Shown: positions 17,684 through 25,599 of the stretch, in pieces
How the letters are laid out: every line of letters begins with the position of its first letter
Numbering within the stretch: the first letter of the stretch is position 1
NCBI RefSeq assembly: GCF_021596945.1
Contig: NZ_CP063779.1
Location: 189,501-253,500, forward strand
Length of the DNA: 64,000 nucleotides
Direction: 5' to 3'
Source: Mongoliitalea daihaiensis
GTDB taxonomy: Bacteria > Bacteroidota > Bacteroidia > Cytophagales > Cyclobacteriaceae
Translations under genes and position numbers: made by a program
The notes under the pieces: generated by a model
What the model was told of the DNA's origin: nothing
The model's input: only the letters and a program-made list of their open reading frames with translations
The model's database searches: none

Positions 17684-18847
17684 TTATTCCGACCAACTCA
17701 TAGGATATGCAGGATCTACAAATTCTAATCCCTGTGTGGTGACATGCAGAGGCTTAAATGTATCCAACATCACTGCTAATTCATGCGTTTCCTTGGCTCC
17801 AATCGATTTCTCCACAGTCCCAGGGTGCGGGCCATGGGGTAATCCTCCCATGTGAATGGTAAAACTGCCTCGATCTATGCCTTTTCTACTCATAAACTCG
17901 CCTTCGGCATAGTACAATACCTCATCCGAGTCTATATTACTATGATTATAAGGAGCAGGGATCGCCAATGGATGATAATCAAATAACCTAGGTACAAATG
18001 AACAAATCACAAAGCCCCAGGCTTGAAAGGTCTGATGTACCGGTGGTGGTTGATGAATCCGACCAGTAATCGGTTCAAAATCATGAATTGACAACGCATA
18101 AGGATACAAATATCCATCCCAACCAACAATATCCAAGGGGCTGTGTCCATAAGTGTAGGGGTGCAACATCCCTCCCTTTTTGATTTGTACCAAATACTCC
18201 CCTTTTTCTGCCTCAGTTACCAATTCCCCTGGTGGGCGGATATCTCGTTCACAGTAAGGTGAATGCTCCAATAACTGTCCAACTTCATTTCTATACCTTT
18301 TCACAGTTTCGATAGGACCATGAGACTCTATAATTAGCAAGCGCAAAGGTCCTTCTTCTTTGAATTCGAACCGATAAATGGTCGTTCTTGGGATAACGAT
18401 GTAATCGCCTTGTCTAACTTCTAATTTTCCAAACTGTGAATATAAAACTCCCTCTCCATCATGCACATAAATCAGTTCATCACCATCTGCATTCTTGAAG
18501 TAAAAATCCATTTTCCGCTGCTCCGGCGTACAGATGCCCATCATGCAGTCATTATTCATCATCAACATTTTGCGGGCACTGAGATAATCCCTGCCGGTTA
18601 TTTCTACACCCGCTGTCTTGAGATGTGTTTGCTTGAGCCCATGCGCTTTGGCCGGCTCCCAAGAATAGGGTGTTGGCTGACCGATTTTAAGTACATTATT
18701 CGGGTTATGGATATGGTATAAGTTGGAGTAAATCCCTGAAAAACCTTTGGAGCTCACTAATTCTTCTTTGTATAAAGAACCGTCAGGTTGGCGAAACTGC
18801 GTATGCCTTTTGGGTGGTATGTTACCTAATCTATGATAATAAGCCAT
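17684..18847 (-). CDS. hmgA: Homogentisate 1,2-dioxygenase
   Basis: A 387-aa non-haem iron dioxygenase that opens the ring of homogentisate to maleylacetoacetate in tyrosine/phenylalanine catabolism. Family features include the N-terminal RLGNIPPKRHTQFR, a cupin core (YIVIPRTTIYRFEF), GMLHPYTYGHSPLDIVGWDGYLYPYALSI, and the C-terminal iron-site region: YNHSNIDSDEVLYY followed by GSFTIHMGGLPHGPHPG. This supplies the His, acidic residue and His expected for Fe(II). It is shorter than the ~440-aa human enzyme, as is usual for Bacteroidota homologues. It appears monocistronic: a terminator follows it and a divergent regulator gene lies upstream. No other genes of the pathway are in the window. Confidence 0.9.
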   Translation of the reverse strand: MAYYHRLGNIPPKRHTQFRQPDGSLYKEELVSSKGFSGIYSNLYHIHNPNNVLKIGQPTPYSWEPAKAHGLKQTHLKTAGVEITGRDYLSARKMLMMNNDCMMGICTPEQRKMDFYFKNADGDELIYVHDGEGVLYSQFGKLEVRQGDYIVIPRTTIYRFEFKEEGPLRLLIIESHGPIETVKRYRNEVGQLLEHSPYCERDIRPPGELVTEAEKGEYLVQIKKGGMLHPYTYGHSPLDIVGWDGYLYPYALSIHDFEPITGRIHQPPPVHQTFQAWGFVICSFVPRLFDYHPLAIPAPYNHSNIDSDEVLYYAEGEFMSRKGIDRGSFTIHMGGLPHGPHPGTVEKSIGAKETHELAVMLDTFKPLHVTTQGLEFVDPAYPMSWSE

Positions 18848-18869
18848 GTTATTCGGGTTTATAGTTTCT

Positions 18870-18877
18870 CAAAATTA
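18870..18877 (-). promoter_or_regulatory. Candidate -7 element for hmgA
   Basis: On the minus strand this reads TAATTTTG, an exact TAnnTTTG match placed to start transcription about 16 nt before the hmgA ATG. No good TTTG -33 element lies at the usual distance, so confidence is low. Confidence 0.3.
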
Positions 18878-19130
18878 ATTAAAAAACTGTAATGAATGTT
18901 TAAAAAAACCTAAGAAAGGAGGGGGATATCACCAAAGGTTCCTATCCTAACCTGCTTTTTTGAGAGATAAAAACTAAGAATCACTATCAACTTTAGTAAA
19001 CTGTAAAAAACATACATGATCAAGACTGATTATTCAGCTTTCTCTTGATTTCATTGAATGCACCTATTCCGCCCCCTTTTTCCACCTAAATTATCATATA
19101 GTTTACAATAAGTACCTTTTCACTACTGAA

Positions 19131-19163
19131 TTTGTGTAAATTTTTCAAATTACTTTAATTTTG
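19131..19163 (+). promoter_or_regulatory. Bacteroidota-type promoter for the response regulator at 19174
   Basis: TTTG (19131-19134) and TAATTTTG (19156-19163) are 21 nt apart, matching the Bacteroidota sigma-ABfr consensus TTTG / TAnnTTTG in both sequence and spacing. The ATG at 19174 follows by only 10 nt, which would give a nearly leaderless mRNA. The AT-rich context means a chance match cannot be excluded. Confidence 0.45.
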
Positions 19164-19173
19164 AAAGAAAAAG

Positions 19174-19542
19174 ATGAAAATTTTGTTGGTCGAAGATGAT
19201 CCGATCATTCGCTTGTTAATTTCTTCACAACTAGTAACTAAGGGGAATTTTGTTATCACTGCGAAAAATGGCGTGAATGCCTTAGAGGTATTATTAGATA
19301 ACCCCAATACAGATATTATTATCACCGATATTATGATGCCCCAAATGGGAGGTGTAGAGTTAGCGAATCAATTATTAAATTCAGAATTTAACCAAATTCC
19401 CATCATGGCAATTACTGGTGGGACTTATTTAGAAGAAAATAATGGAAATCCTTCACCTTTTAGAGAGGTCCTACAAAAACCAGTATACATACAGGATCTG
19501 ATTGACCAAATAAATCATATCATTAACCTTTCAAAAAACTAA
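19174..19542 (+). CDS. Stand-alone response regulator receiver protein
   Basis: A 122-aa protein consisting only of a CheY-like receiver domain. The acidic pocket is VEDDP (residues 6-10), the phosphoacceptor is D52 in IITDIMMP, the switch Thr is in MAITGG, and the conserved Lys is in LQKPVY. With no output domain, it presumably acts through protein contacts or as a phosphorelay intermediate. Its 3' end overlaps the convergent receiver-kinase gene by 20 bp (19523-19542), suggesting antisense coupling of the two transcripts. It has a good candidate promoter. The partner kinase is not proven; the two kinases immediately downstream on the other strand are the obvious candidates. Confidence 0.92.
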   Translation: MKILLVEDDPIIRLLISSQLVTKGNFVITAKNGVNALEVLLDNPNTDIIITDIMMPQMGGVELANQLLNSEFNQIPIMAITGGTYLEENNGNPSPFREVLQKPVYIQDLIDQINHIINLSKN

Positions 19543-20578
19543 CTTTTAAACAAGCCTCAAAGTTTAAATCCTTACTGATTCGAAAGTCAATGATTGAATG
19601 ATTTATCAAGGCTAGCTGAGAGGCTAAATACATCCCTAGACCCAACCCTTGTTGTTCCATTTTTATCCGATCAAATTGCAGAAAGGGTTGGGGGGAAAGG
19701 CTGCCTATGTTGGTGAAAACATGTTGTTGATTTCTAAAAATCAATTCATTTTTTTCTATTACGATGCTGATTACACTATTTTCAGGAGAAAATTTCTCAG
19801 CATTATCCAGAAGATAGGTAAGAACATCGCTGAAGTGACTACTTGTGAAAACAAACGAAAAATCTTCTTTGGCTACTATTTCTATATTTTTGGAAAAAGT
19901 GTGTGTTCTGAGATAATTTTTTAACACTTGATTGATGGAAGCATGCTCCTGTAAACTTGGTTTGATCACATGTAAATTTTGATACCTTCTAAGTTTTTTC
20001 AAAGTTCCGTCTAACCTTTTGGATGCTTCTAATGCTTTTGTTGTAAACAAATCAAAGTCCTCTTTTGGTAGCGATTGCCCGGACTCTTTCAATAGTTCCA
20101 AAGCCATTATTACTCCCGTTAGAGGTGTTGCCATTTCATGAAAAAACACATTGCGCTGCTCGTTAAAAACAGATTTCAGTTCTTCTGCTTTCAGGCGCGT
20201 TCTTTGTTCTTTTTTTTGAAGTGCCGTATTGATGGACGCTAAAAGCTCTTTCGCTCTCACTGGTTTAATCAGGTAATCTTCTGCTCCCCCCTCCATTCCA
20301 ATACGCTGATCTGAATACTCCATTTTTGCCGTAAGGAAAATAAAAGGTGTCTCCAGCCAGTATTCTTTGGAACGAAAAACTTTTAGGAATTCATATCCAT
20401 CCATTCTAGGCATTGCAACATCAGAAACTATCAAATCTACAAGTTCCACCTCTAAAATCTTGAGTGCCTCCAAGCCATTCGAAGCCACAATTACTTCATA
20501 CTCGGCAATTTCTAATATCTCTGCGATATTTTCCTGGAGTTCGAATTCATCCTCTACCAATAATATTTTTTTATTCAT
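19523..20578 (-). CDS. Receiver-histidine kinase hybrid (N-terminal REC, HisKA, HATPase)
   Basis: A 351-aa cytoplasmic protein with a receiver domain first (~1-120; phosphoacceptor D53 in IVSDVAMP, Lys in LIKP at 105). A short coiled-coil linker (~120-140) leads to a HisKA-like helix pair with H147 in FFHEMATPLTG, then an ATPase domain (N box LLDNAEKFSP, G2-like GLGLGMYLASQ). The D/F box is weak and the ATPase domain compact, so catalytic competence is likely but not certain. Its start overlaps the 3' end of the large sensor kinase gene by 8 bp, so the two are translated together and probably form a relay. There is no membrane segment, so it acts downstream of other sensors. Confidence 0.88.
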   Translation of the reverse strand: MNKKILLVEDEFELQENIAEILEIAEYEVIVASNGLEALKILEVELVDLIVSDVAMPRMDGYEFLKVFRSKEYWLETPFIFLTAKMEYSDQRIGMEGGAEDYLIKPVRAKELLASINTALQKKEQRTRLKAEELKSVFNEQRNVFFHEMATPLTGVIMALELLKESGQSLPKEDFDLFTTKALEASKRLDGTLKKLRRYQNLHVIKPSLQEHASINQVLKNYLRTHTFSKNIEIVAKEDFSFVFTSSHFSDVLTYLLDNAEKFSPENSVISIVIEKNELIFRNQQHVFTNIGSLSPQPFLQFDRIKMEQQGLGLGMYLASQLALINHSIIDFRISKDLNFEACLKVSFLKG

Positions 20579-23189
20579 ATGGAATCAATAAGGTAAAAGC
20601 AGACCCTTCATTTTCTTTACTTTTGAATTGAATATCAATCCCTATCCGATCAGCAAAGTCTTTGACGATATTTAATCCCAAACCAGTGCCTTTAATTGTA
20701 CTTACATTTTTAGCGCGAAAAAAAGAGTCGAATATGTATTTTTGTTCACTCTTTGGAATACCAATACCAAAGTCTTTTATCGTCAAAAACACATGCTTCT
20801 CATCATTTGACAAGATTACTTGAGGGTCTTTTGGTCCCTTAGAATATTTAAATGCATTGTCAATAAGATTTGATACAATATGAGACAACCAAATTGGGTC
20901 AGTAGTTAATTCAATCTCTTGTTGCATCTTATTAATTTTTAATGTTCGCTCAGGAGGGACTGGATAGTTGTCTACAAGGTTACCAAGAAATGACTGAATC
21001 GCGATAGGCTGCTTGGAGACAATGATTTTGTTTTGACTACTTTTTCCTATCAACAGCAAATCAGCAATAACCTTAGAAAGCCTTTCTACCTGAAGGGAGA
21101 TTCGAGAAAAATGAAGCGAAAACTTATCTTTTACTTTATTCGATATTTCTTCATTTTCCAAAAACATTTCCATGATTTCTACACTGCTTTGTACAGTGGC
21201 CAACGGGGTTCTAAACTCATGAGACGTCATGGAAATAAATCGGGTTTTCATTTGATTTAATTCTTGTTCGCGCGCCAGTGTTTCTTTTAGCTCTATTAGC
21301 ATTTTTTCCCGCTGAGTAACATCCCTGGAGGTTGCCAAATAAGAATACACTTCCCCACTTTCATTCATCAAAGGACTCATTAAAATTTCTAAATAAATTT
21401 CTTCCCCTGTTAATAGATGGAAATGTGGAACAACAAACTTTTCCGTTTGCATAGATAATTCAGGCTGATTTTCTTTCACCCCAAACACCTCAGATGGTTT
21501 TTTCCCAATAATATCATCTGGAGATGCCCCCAATACTTTTTTTATGGAAGGTGAAACATAGACAAACCTCATTTGCAGGTCATGCAAGGCTATAATATCT
21601 CCTGTGTTTTCAGATACAAGTTTATACTTTTCATCACTTATTCGTTGAAGCTCTTCTGCTTTTTTGCGGGCTCTGTTGATTCGGATAGCACTAATAAGAT
21701 TGGCATATCCTGAAATCAAGGGTTGTAAAAAAGAAACATCTTCTTCCGTATAGTCCGTTTCCTTATTGGCAAAACCCATCATTCCTATAAATTTACCTGC
21801 CTTTTTTACGGGGATTCCTAAAAACCTTTTTAAAGGTGGATGTCCCTTCGGGAGCATTCCACTGGCTCTTGGATCAGTAGCCACATCATTGGCCAATACA
21901 ACTTCACCTGTGCGCAGTGTGTAACCAAAAAGCGTATCTAAATTTCTAAACTCAATACCTCCTCTGTAATTTTTCTTAAAGAACTCTTTTGAATCCTCAT
22001 CCCAAGCGATATTTGTAAGGGTATGAGTTACCAAGTAAGGTTGCCCTGCATCGAAAAAAACCTCTCCAATAAATCCAAATTTACTTCCTGTAATTTGTAA
22101 AATTTGGTCTAAAAAAACCTCTAGCGGCGATTGAAAATCATTTTCAACAAAAAAACTCAAGTGTGCCTCATTTACTGCTTGTAGCAGTTCATTGAGGCGT
22201 TGCTGACTACGCTGACTCTCCTGCAATTCCAACATCATTTCCTTTTGTTGATGGATATTGAATACAGTTCCAGTTATGCCTTGAATTTTCCCATTCTCTT
22301 TTTTTAAGAGTTTTGCATACACTTTTACCCAAATACGCTGCCCATTTTTATGAATGAGCTTTAACTCCAACATATCTTCTAGCGTAATGCCATTGATGAG
22401 ATTGTCGAGCCTTTGTTGAATTTCAACCCAATACTCAGACTCGTAAAAATCAAAAGTCTGCTTACCTACACTTTCCTCCACCGTGTAACCTGATAATTTT
22501 TCCCAAACAGGATTGAGGTACTTAATTGTTCCTTCTAGATCTAACCGAAAAACAACATCATTCATATTGTTTATCAGATCATAGAACGATTTGCGGCTTC
22601 TTAGTAGTTTTCGGTGCTGCAAATCATTTAAAATCTTAACCCCCAAAGTAGCTGCTAATGCATGTAAGGAAGAAACCTGATCATTTGTAAATAATTCTTC
22701 TTTTGAGCAATTATCAAAACCAATGTAGCCCCAAAAGTAGGATCCGGAAAATATAGGAATAAAAAGGTAAGATAAGATTCCCTGCGCTACCATTGCCTCA
22801 TAAAACTCTCCATTTTTAGTATCCTTGACCAAGGCATTGATCACCCGATTGGTACGAAGATCTGTTTCAATGTCTGAAAACAAACTCCACGGTAGTTCTT
22901 GTAAATAATCAAAATCAAGCTGAGGAGTCACACCAGGAGCACACCATTCATAGGTATAAGTCATGCAGGGCTCTCCTAAATCATTTAAATGATTTTTAAA
23001 AATGTAAATCCTATCCACTTTGGTCGCCTGACCTAGGTTAGCAATAATCTTAGGAATCGCCTTTGACGGTCTTGAATTATTTTCTAATTCAAAATAGGAT
23101 TCACCAATTGCTCTTAAAATTGCAGCATTTGAATACATAGCCTCTAAAGATTTACAAATAAAACTCTTTTGATTTGTAAAAAATATCAT
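20571..23189 (-). CDS. Multi-sensor PAS/GAF histidine kinase
   Basis: An 872-aa sensor kinase without transmembrane segments. In order: GAF (~25-195), PAS (~205-330; NDVVFRLDLEGTIKYLNP), a short coiled coil, a second GAF (~345-515), a second PAS (~525-645), HisKA with phospho-acceptor H657 in SMTSHEFRTPLATV, and HATPase (~760-870) with N box LIDNAFKYSKG, DFGIGIP and GTGLGLNIV. The GAF/PAS order points to a cytoplasmic sensor of a small molecule, redox state or light; no chromophore-binding Cys is obvious. A second possible start is M18 (23138). The gene is divergent from a Rcp1-like response regulator 84 bp away and overlaps the downstream receiver-kinase gene, so the three are likely one signalling unit. 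Confidence 0.92.
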   Translation of the reverse strand: MIFFTNQKSFICKSLEAMYSNAAILRAIGESYFELENNSRPSKAIPKIIANLGQATKVDRIYIFKNHLNDLGEPCMTYTYEWCAPGVTPQLDFDYLQELPWSLFSDIETDLRTNRVINALVKDTKNGEFYEAMVAQGILSYLFIPIFSGSYFWGYIGFDNCSKEELFTNDQVSSLHALAATLGVKILNDLQHRKLLRSRKSFYDLINNMNDVVFRLDLEGTIKYLNPVWEKLSGYTVEESVGKQTFDFYESEYWVEIQQRLDNLINGITLEDMLELKLIHKNGQRIWVKVYAKLLKKENGKIQGITGTVFNIHQQKEMMLELQESQRSQQRLNELLQAVNEAHLSFFVENDFQSPLEVFLDQILQITGSKFGFIGEVFFDAGQPYLVTHTLTNIAWDEDSKEFFKKNYRGGIEFRNLDTLFGYTLRTGEVVLANDVATDPRASGMLPKGHPPLKRFLGIPVKKAGKFIGMMGFANKETDYTEEDVSFLQPLISGYANLISAIRINRARKKAEELQRISDEKYKLVSENTGDIIALHDLQMRFVYVSPSIKKVLGASPDDIIGKKPSEVFGVKENQPELSMQTEKFVVPHFHLLTGEEIYLEILMSPLMNESGEVYSYLATSRDVTQREKMLIELKETLAREQELNQMKTRFISMTSHEFRTPLATVQSSVEIMEMFLENEEISNKVKDKFSLHFSRISLQVERLSKVIADLLLIGKSSQNKIIVSKQPIAIQSFLGNLVDNYPVPPERTLKINKMQQEIELTTDPIWLSHIVSNLIDNAFKYSKGPKDPQVILSNDEKHVFLTIKDFGIGIPKSEQKYIFDSFFRAKNVSTIKGTGLGLNIVKDFADRIGIDIQFKSKENEGSAFTLLIPYE

Positions 23190-23273
23190 TTAATTTACCT
23201 AAAGGGACACTTCATTGCCCGAATTGTAACGAATGACTTTATTTTGATCGACCCTAGAAAATACCCGTATTAG

Positions 23274-23693
23274 ATGCTTATTCATATCATAGATGACAGT
23301 AAGGGCTACCTTGCGTTATTAACGGAACTAATTACTGAAATTGACCCAACTATTGTTATTACTACAAGTAGCAATGGACAAGAAGCTTTGGAGCATTTAA
23401 GTACTTGTAGAAATCGTGATCGCAGTGAATACCCTCATGGAATATTATTGGATTTAAATATGCCTGTAATGAACGGGATTGAGTTTTTGGACCGAATCAA
23501 AACATGGGAAGAGTTTATAGATATCCCGATCATAGTTTTGACTACATCGAGCGATTCAATTGACATTCAAAAGTCCTATAAAAATAACTGTACCGCATTT
23601 TTCACTAAACCTGAAGATGCCTACGAAACCTCCGAGATGTTACAATTAATTACAGAATTCATTGAAATCCACTGGAAAAAAATTAAGCCCTGA
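23274..23693 (+). CDS. Rcp1-like response regulator receiver protein
   Basis: A 139-aa single receiver domain of the Rcp1/CheY-like group that often pairs with phytochrome-type or multi-PAS/GAF kinases. The acidic pocket is IDDSK (6-10), the phosphoacceptor is D60 in LLDLNMPVMNG, the switch residue lies in VLTTSS, and the Lys is in FTKP. The family feature is a longer beta2-alpha2 loop (CRNRDRSEYPHG). It is divergently placed next to the PAS/GAF kinase, which supports a functional pair. There is no output domain. The ATG at 23274 starts directly on the conserved LIHIIDD strand. Confidence 0.92.
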   Translation: MLIHIIDDSKGYLALLTELITEIDPTIVITTSSNGQEALEHLSTCRNRDRSEYPHGILLDLNMPVMNGIEFLDRIKTWEEFIDIPIIVLTTSSDSIDIQKSYKNNCTAFFTKPEDAYETSEMLQLITEFIEIHWKKIKP

Positions 23694-23820
23694 TCAAAAG
23701 ACAGCGTACCCTATTCGATGAGATATCAGTTCATTACTTAATACAAACAAATAGTTTACAAAACGATCATAATTATTTAGCATATCAGGTAAATAAATGT
23801 TATTTGAAAAAAATGATGAG

Positions 23821-24522
23821 ATGAAAAAAATTCTTTTGGTCGAAGACGAAAAAGAACTAGGGGAAAATATCAGAGACCTTCTTCAAGCTTTGGGTTACAT
23901 CGTGGTGGGCATATTTGATAAAGGATCTACTGTGATTGACTTTTTAGAAAAAAATCCTGTAGACTTGATTTTAATGGACGTGATGATTAAAGGTGATTTA
24001 GACGGTATTCAACTCACGGAAAAAATAAAGTCAATTTATGACATCCCCATCATTTTTTTAACTGCGTTTTCTGATCAAAATGTTCTAGAACGCATATCCA
24101 ATGGGAAGTATGAAGGGTATCTACTTAAGCCATTTAGTTTGCAATCCCTCAAATCAGCAGTTTATTTGGGACTGAATAAAAAGCCTAAGGATGAAACACA
24201 AGAAAATCATTTAAAATCCGCCATTAAAGTACGAGACAAAGGATACGTTATACATCTACCCTACCATGATATTCTGTTCATTGAAGCAGATGGGCTTTAC
24301 TGCAAAATTATCACCTTGGAAAAAACCTACGTTGTTCGAGGTATTTTAAAGGATATTCTCAATGGGCTAGATGACAAGAAATTTATCCGTGTTCATAAGT
24401 CTTTTTGTATAAATGTGGATAAAATCCACTCTTTGAATGCTAAGGAATTACTTATTGGCACTTTTGTGATCCCTATACGCAGAGGGTTTTATAAAGAACT
24501 TTTAGAATTGATAAAACGCTAA
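23821..24522 (+). CDS. LytTR-type DNA-binding response regulator
   Basis: A ~233-aa transcriptional regulator. The receiver domain (~1-120) has VEDEKE as its acidic pocket, the phosphoacceptor Asp in LILMDVMIKGDLDG (D53 from this start), the switch Thr in FLTAFSD and the Lys in YLLKPF. A LytTR DNA-binding domain follows (~135-230) with the typical FIEADGLYCKI, and FIRVHKSFCINVDKI near the end. The longer frame to 23797 adds eight residues; I prefer MKKILLVEDE as the family-typical start. It is the only DNA-binding output in the signalling cluster and faces the first PorP/giant-protein module tail to tail. Members of this family often control polysaccharide or surface-protein genes. Target genes are not shown by the sequence. 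Confidence 0.92.
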   Translation: MKKILLVEDEKELGENIRDLLQALGYIVVGIFDKGSTVIDFLEKNPVDLILMDVMIKGDLDGIQLTEKIKSIYDIPIIFLTAFSDQNVLERISNGKYEGYLLKPFSLQSLKSAVYLGLNKKPKDETQENHLKSAIKVRDKGYVIHLPYHDILFIEADGLYCKIITLEKTYVVRGILKDILNGLDDKKFIRVHKSFCINVDKIHSLNAKELLIGTFVIPIRRGFYKELLELIKR

Positions 24523-24529
24523 ATTTCCT

Positions 24530-24554
24530 CTAACCTCAATAGAAACTAGGTTAG
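24530..24554. terminator. Weak hairpin between convergent genes
   Basis: A 7-bp stem, ctaacct (24530-24536) with aggttag (24548-24554), lies between the convergent LytTR and PorP/SprF genes. There is no T run, so termination activity is doubtful. Confidence 0.3.
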
Positions 24555-24582
24555 TAAATTAGAAGACCTTCACCTTACAATA

Positions 24583-25515
24583 CTACCACATCAAACCATT
24601 CCCATTTCCAAAGAGAGAATAGGTCAACATGAATTCATGCGTAGTATTGGGTAAAAGATAAGCCTGTAACATGGGCATTTCATAGATATAGCCAACTCTG
24701 ACTTTGTCTAATACTAAGCCTAACTGAAAACTATTCGCATAATTGACACGGTGACCTGCCCCTAACCAAATACGCTTCATCATCAAAACTTTAAAATTCA
24801 ATTCTATGTTATCTGGCAAATCGTTCTGACCACGATACATGGCGTTTGTAGCAATCATTAAGTTTTCTGTCAATTCACTACGATACCCCGCTTGCATGAT
24901 CAATACTCGCGGTTTGCGCTCCATAAATACATCTCCACTGTTGATTTGACCTACGTTAACATTATGTACAGCTGTTGAAACATAGTAGTTGTAATGAGTC
25001 AAAGCTAACCCCAAGTTAAAATCCAAAATCTGCATATCGGCAAAACTATTGGCATACTTCCCTAATATGGGATCCATCGCTTCTGCCATAGTAAATCGAG
25101 TTCCATCCAACTGAACGACATTATAATTAATCCCTGCACCTAAACGTAAGTTGTGCGATTGACTTATTTGAATACGAGATGCATAGCTTAGTATAAGTTC
25201 AGTTTCATTAAAAGAACCATACTGATCATGAAACATATTGACTCCTAAGGCATTTTTACCAAGCAATCCAGGATCTGTAGCACCTGAAAGCTCACCAAAA
25301 TCCACTTCGCCTGATATAAAATAAGTCATGGGCGCTCCTTCCCAACCGACCCACTGATTTCTGACAAAACCTCGGATCATGGAGCCTTCATACCCTGTCA
25401 ATGCTGGATTATAATAGCTCTGTAAATGGCTGAATTGACTGATATACTTGCGACTCTGTGCAAAGAGAGGTGTGCTCAGGCCTATGCTTAGTAAGAATAT
25501 AATGATCTTTTTCAT
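24583..25515 (-). CDS. PorP/SprF family type IX secretion-associated outer-membrane protein (module 1)
   Basis: A 310-aa protein of the PorP/SprF family, which forms an outer-membrane beta-barrel working with T9SS to deliver and retain large surface proteins. A signal peptide ends PLFAQ (~20), followed by the family opening SRKYISQFSHLQSYYNPALTG. FVRNQWVGWEGAP is the typical PorP motif, and HDQYGSFNETE, AHNVNVGQ-like and LPNTTHEFMLTY segments are also present. It lies 84 bp downstream of the giant MBG protein gene, as sprF follows sprB in Flavobacterium. By eye it is about 85% identical to the second copy at 38053-38985, so the two arose by duplication. It probably serves the adjacent giant protein specifically. 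Confidence 0.92.
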   Translation of the reverse strand: MKKIIIFLLSIGLSTPLFAQSRKYISQFSHLQSYYNPALTGYEGSMIRGFVRNQWVGWEGAPMTYFISGEVDFGELSGATDPGLLGKNALGVNMFHDQYGSFNETELILSYASRIQISQSHNLRLGAGINYNVVQLDGTRFTMAEAMDPILGKYANSFADMQILDFNLGLALTHYNYYVSTAVHNVNVGQINSGDVFMERKPRVLIMQAGYRSELTENLMIATNAMYRGQNDLPDNIELNFKVLMMKRIWLGAGHRVNYANSFQLGLVLDKVRVGYIYEMPMLQAYLLPNTTHEFMLTYSLFGNGNGLMW

Positions 25516-25555
25516 AAATTTCTATTTTAAAGGTAAAGGTCAAAGGTGAATGGTG

Positions 25556-25588
25556 AATGGTAAAAGGAGAGTTACTCCTTTTACCATT
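25556..25588. other. Perfect intercistronic hairpin between giant protein 1 and its PorP gene
   Basis: A perfect 14-bp inverted repeat, aatggtaaaaggag (25556-25569) with ctccttttaccatt (25575-25588), has a 5-nt loop. On the minus strand no T run follows it, so it is not a standard terminator. It may stabilise or process the mRNA between the two genes. A related imperfect hairpin sits at the same place in module 2 (39004-39090). Confidence 0.75.
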
Positions 25589-25599
25589 TTCCCTCTTTT

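Larger units (their letters stand above)
18848..19173. other. Divergent intergenic region between hmgA and a response regulator
   Basis: 326 bp with no gene. It contains promoter candidates in both directions: minus-strand TAATTTTG at 18870-18877 close to hmgA, and plus-strand TTTG / TAATTTTG at 19131-19163 close to the response regulator. The middle (18920-18970) has aggaggggga followed by mixed sequence; no clear hairpin or operator was seen. Confidence 0.55.
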
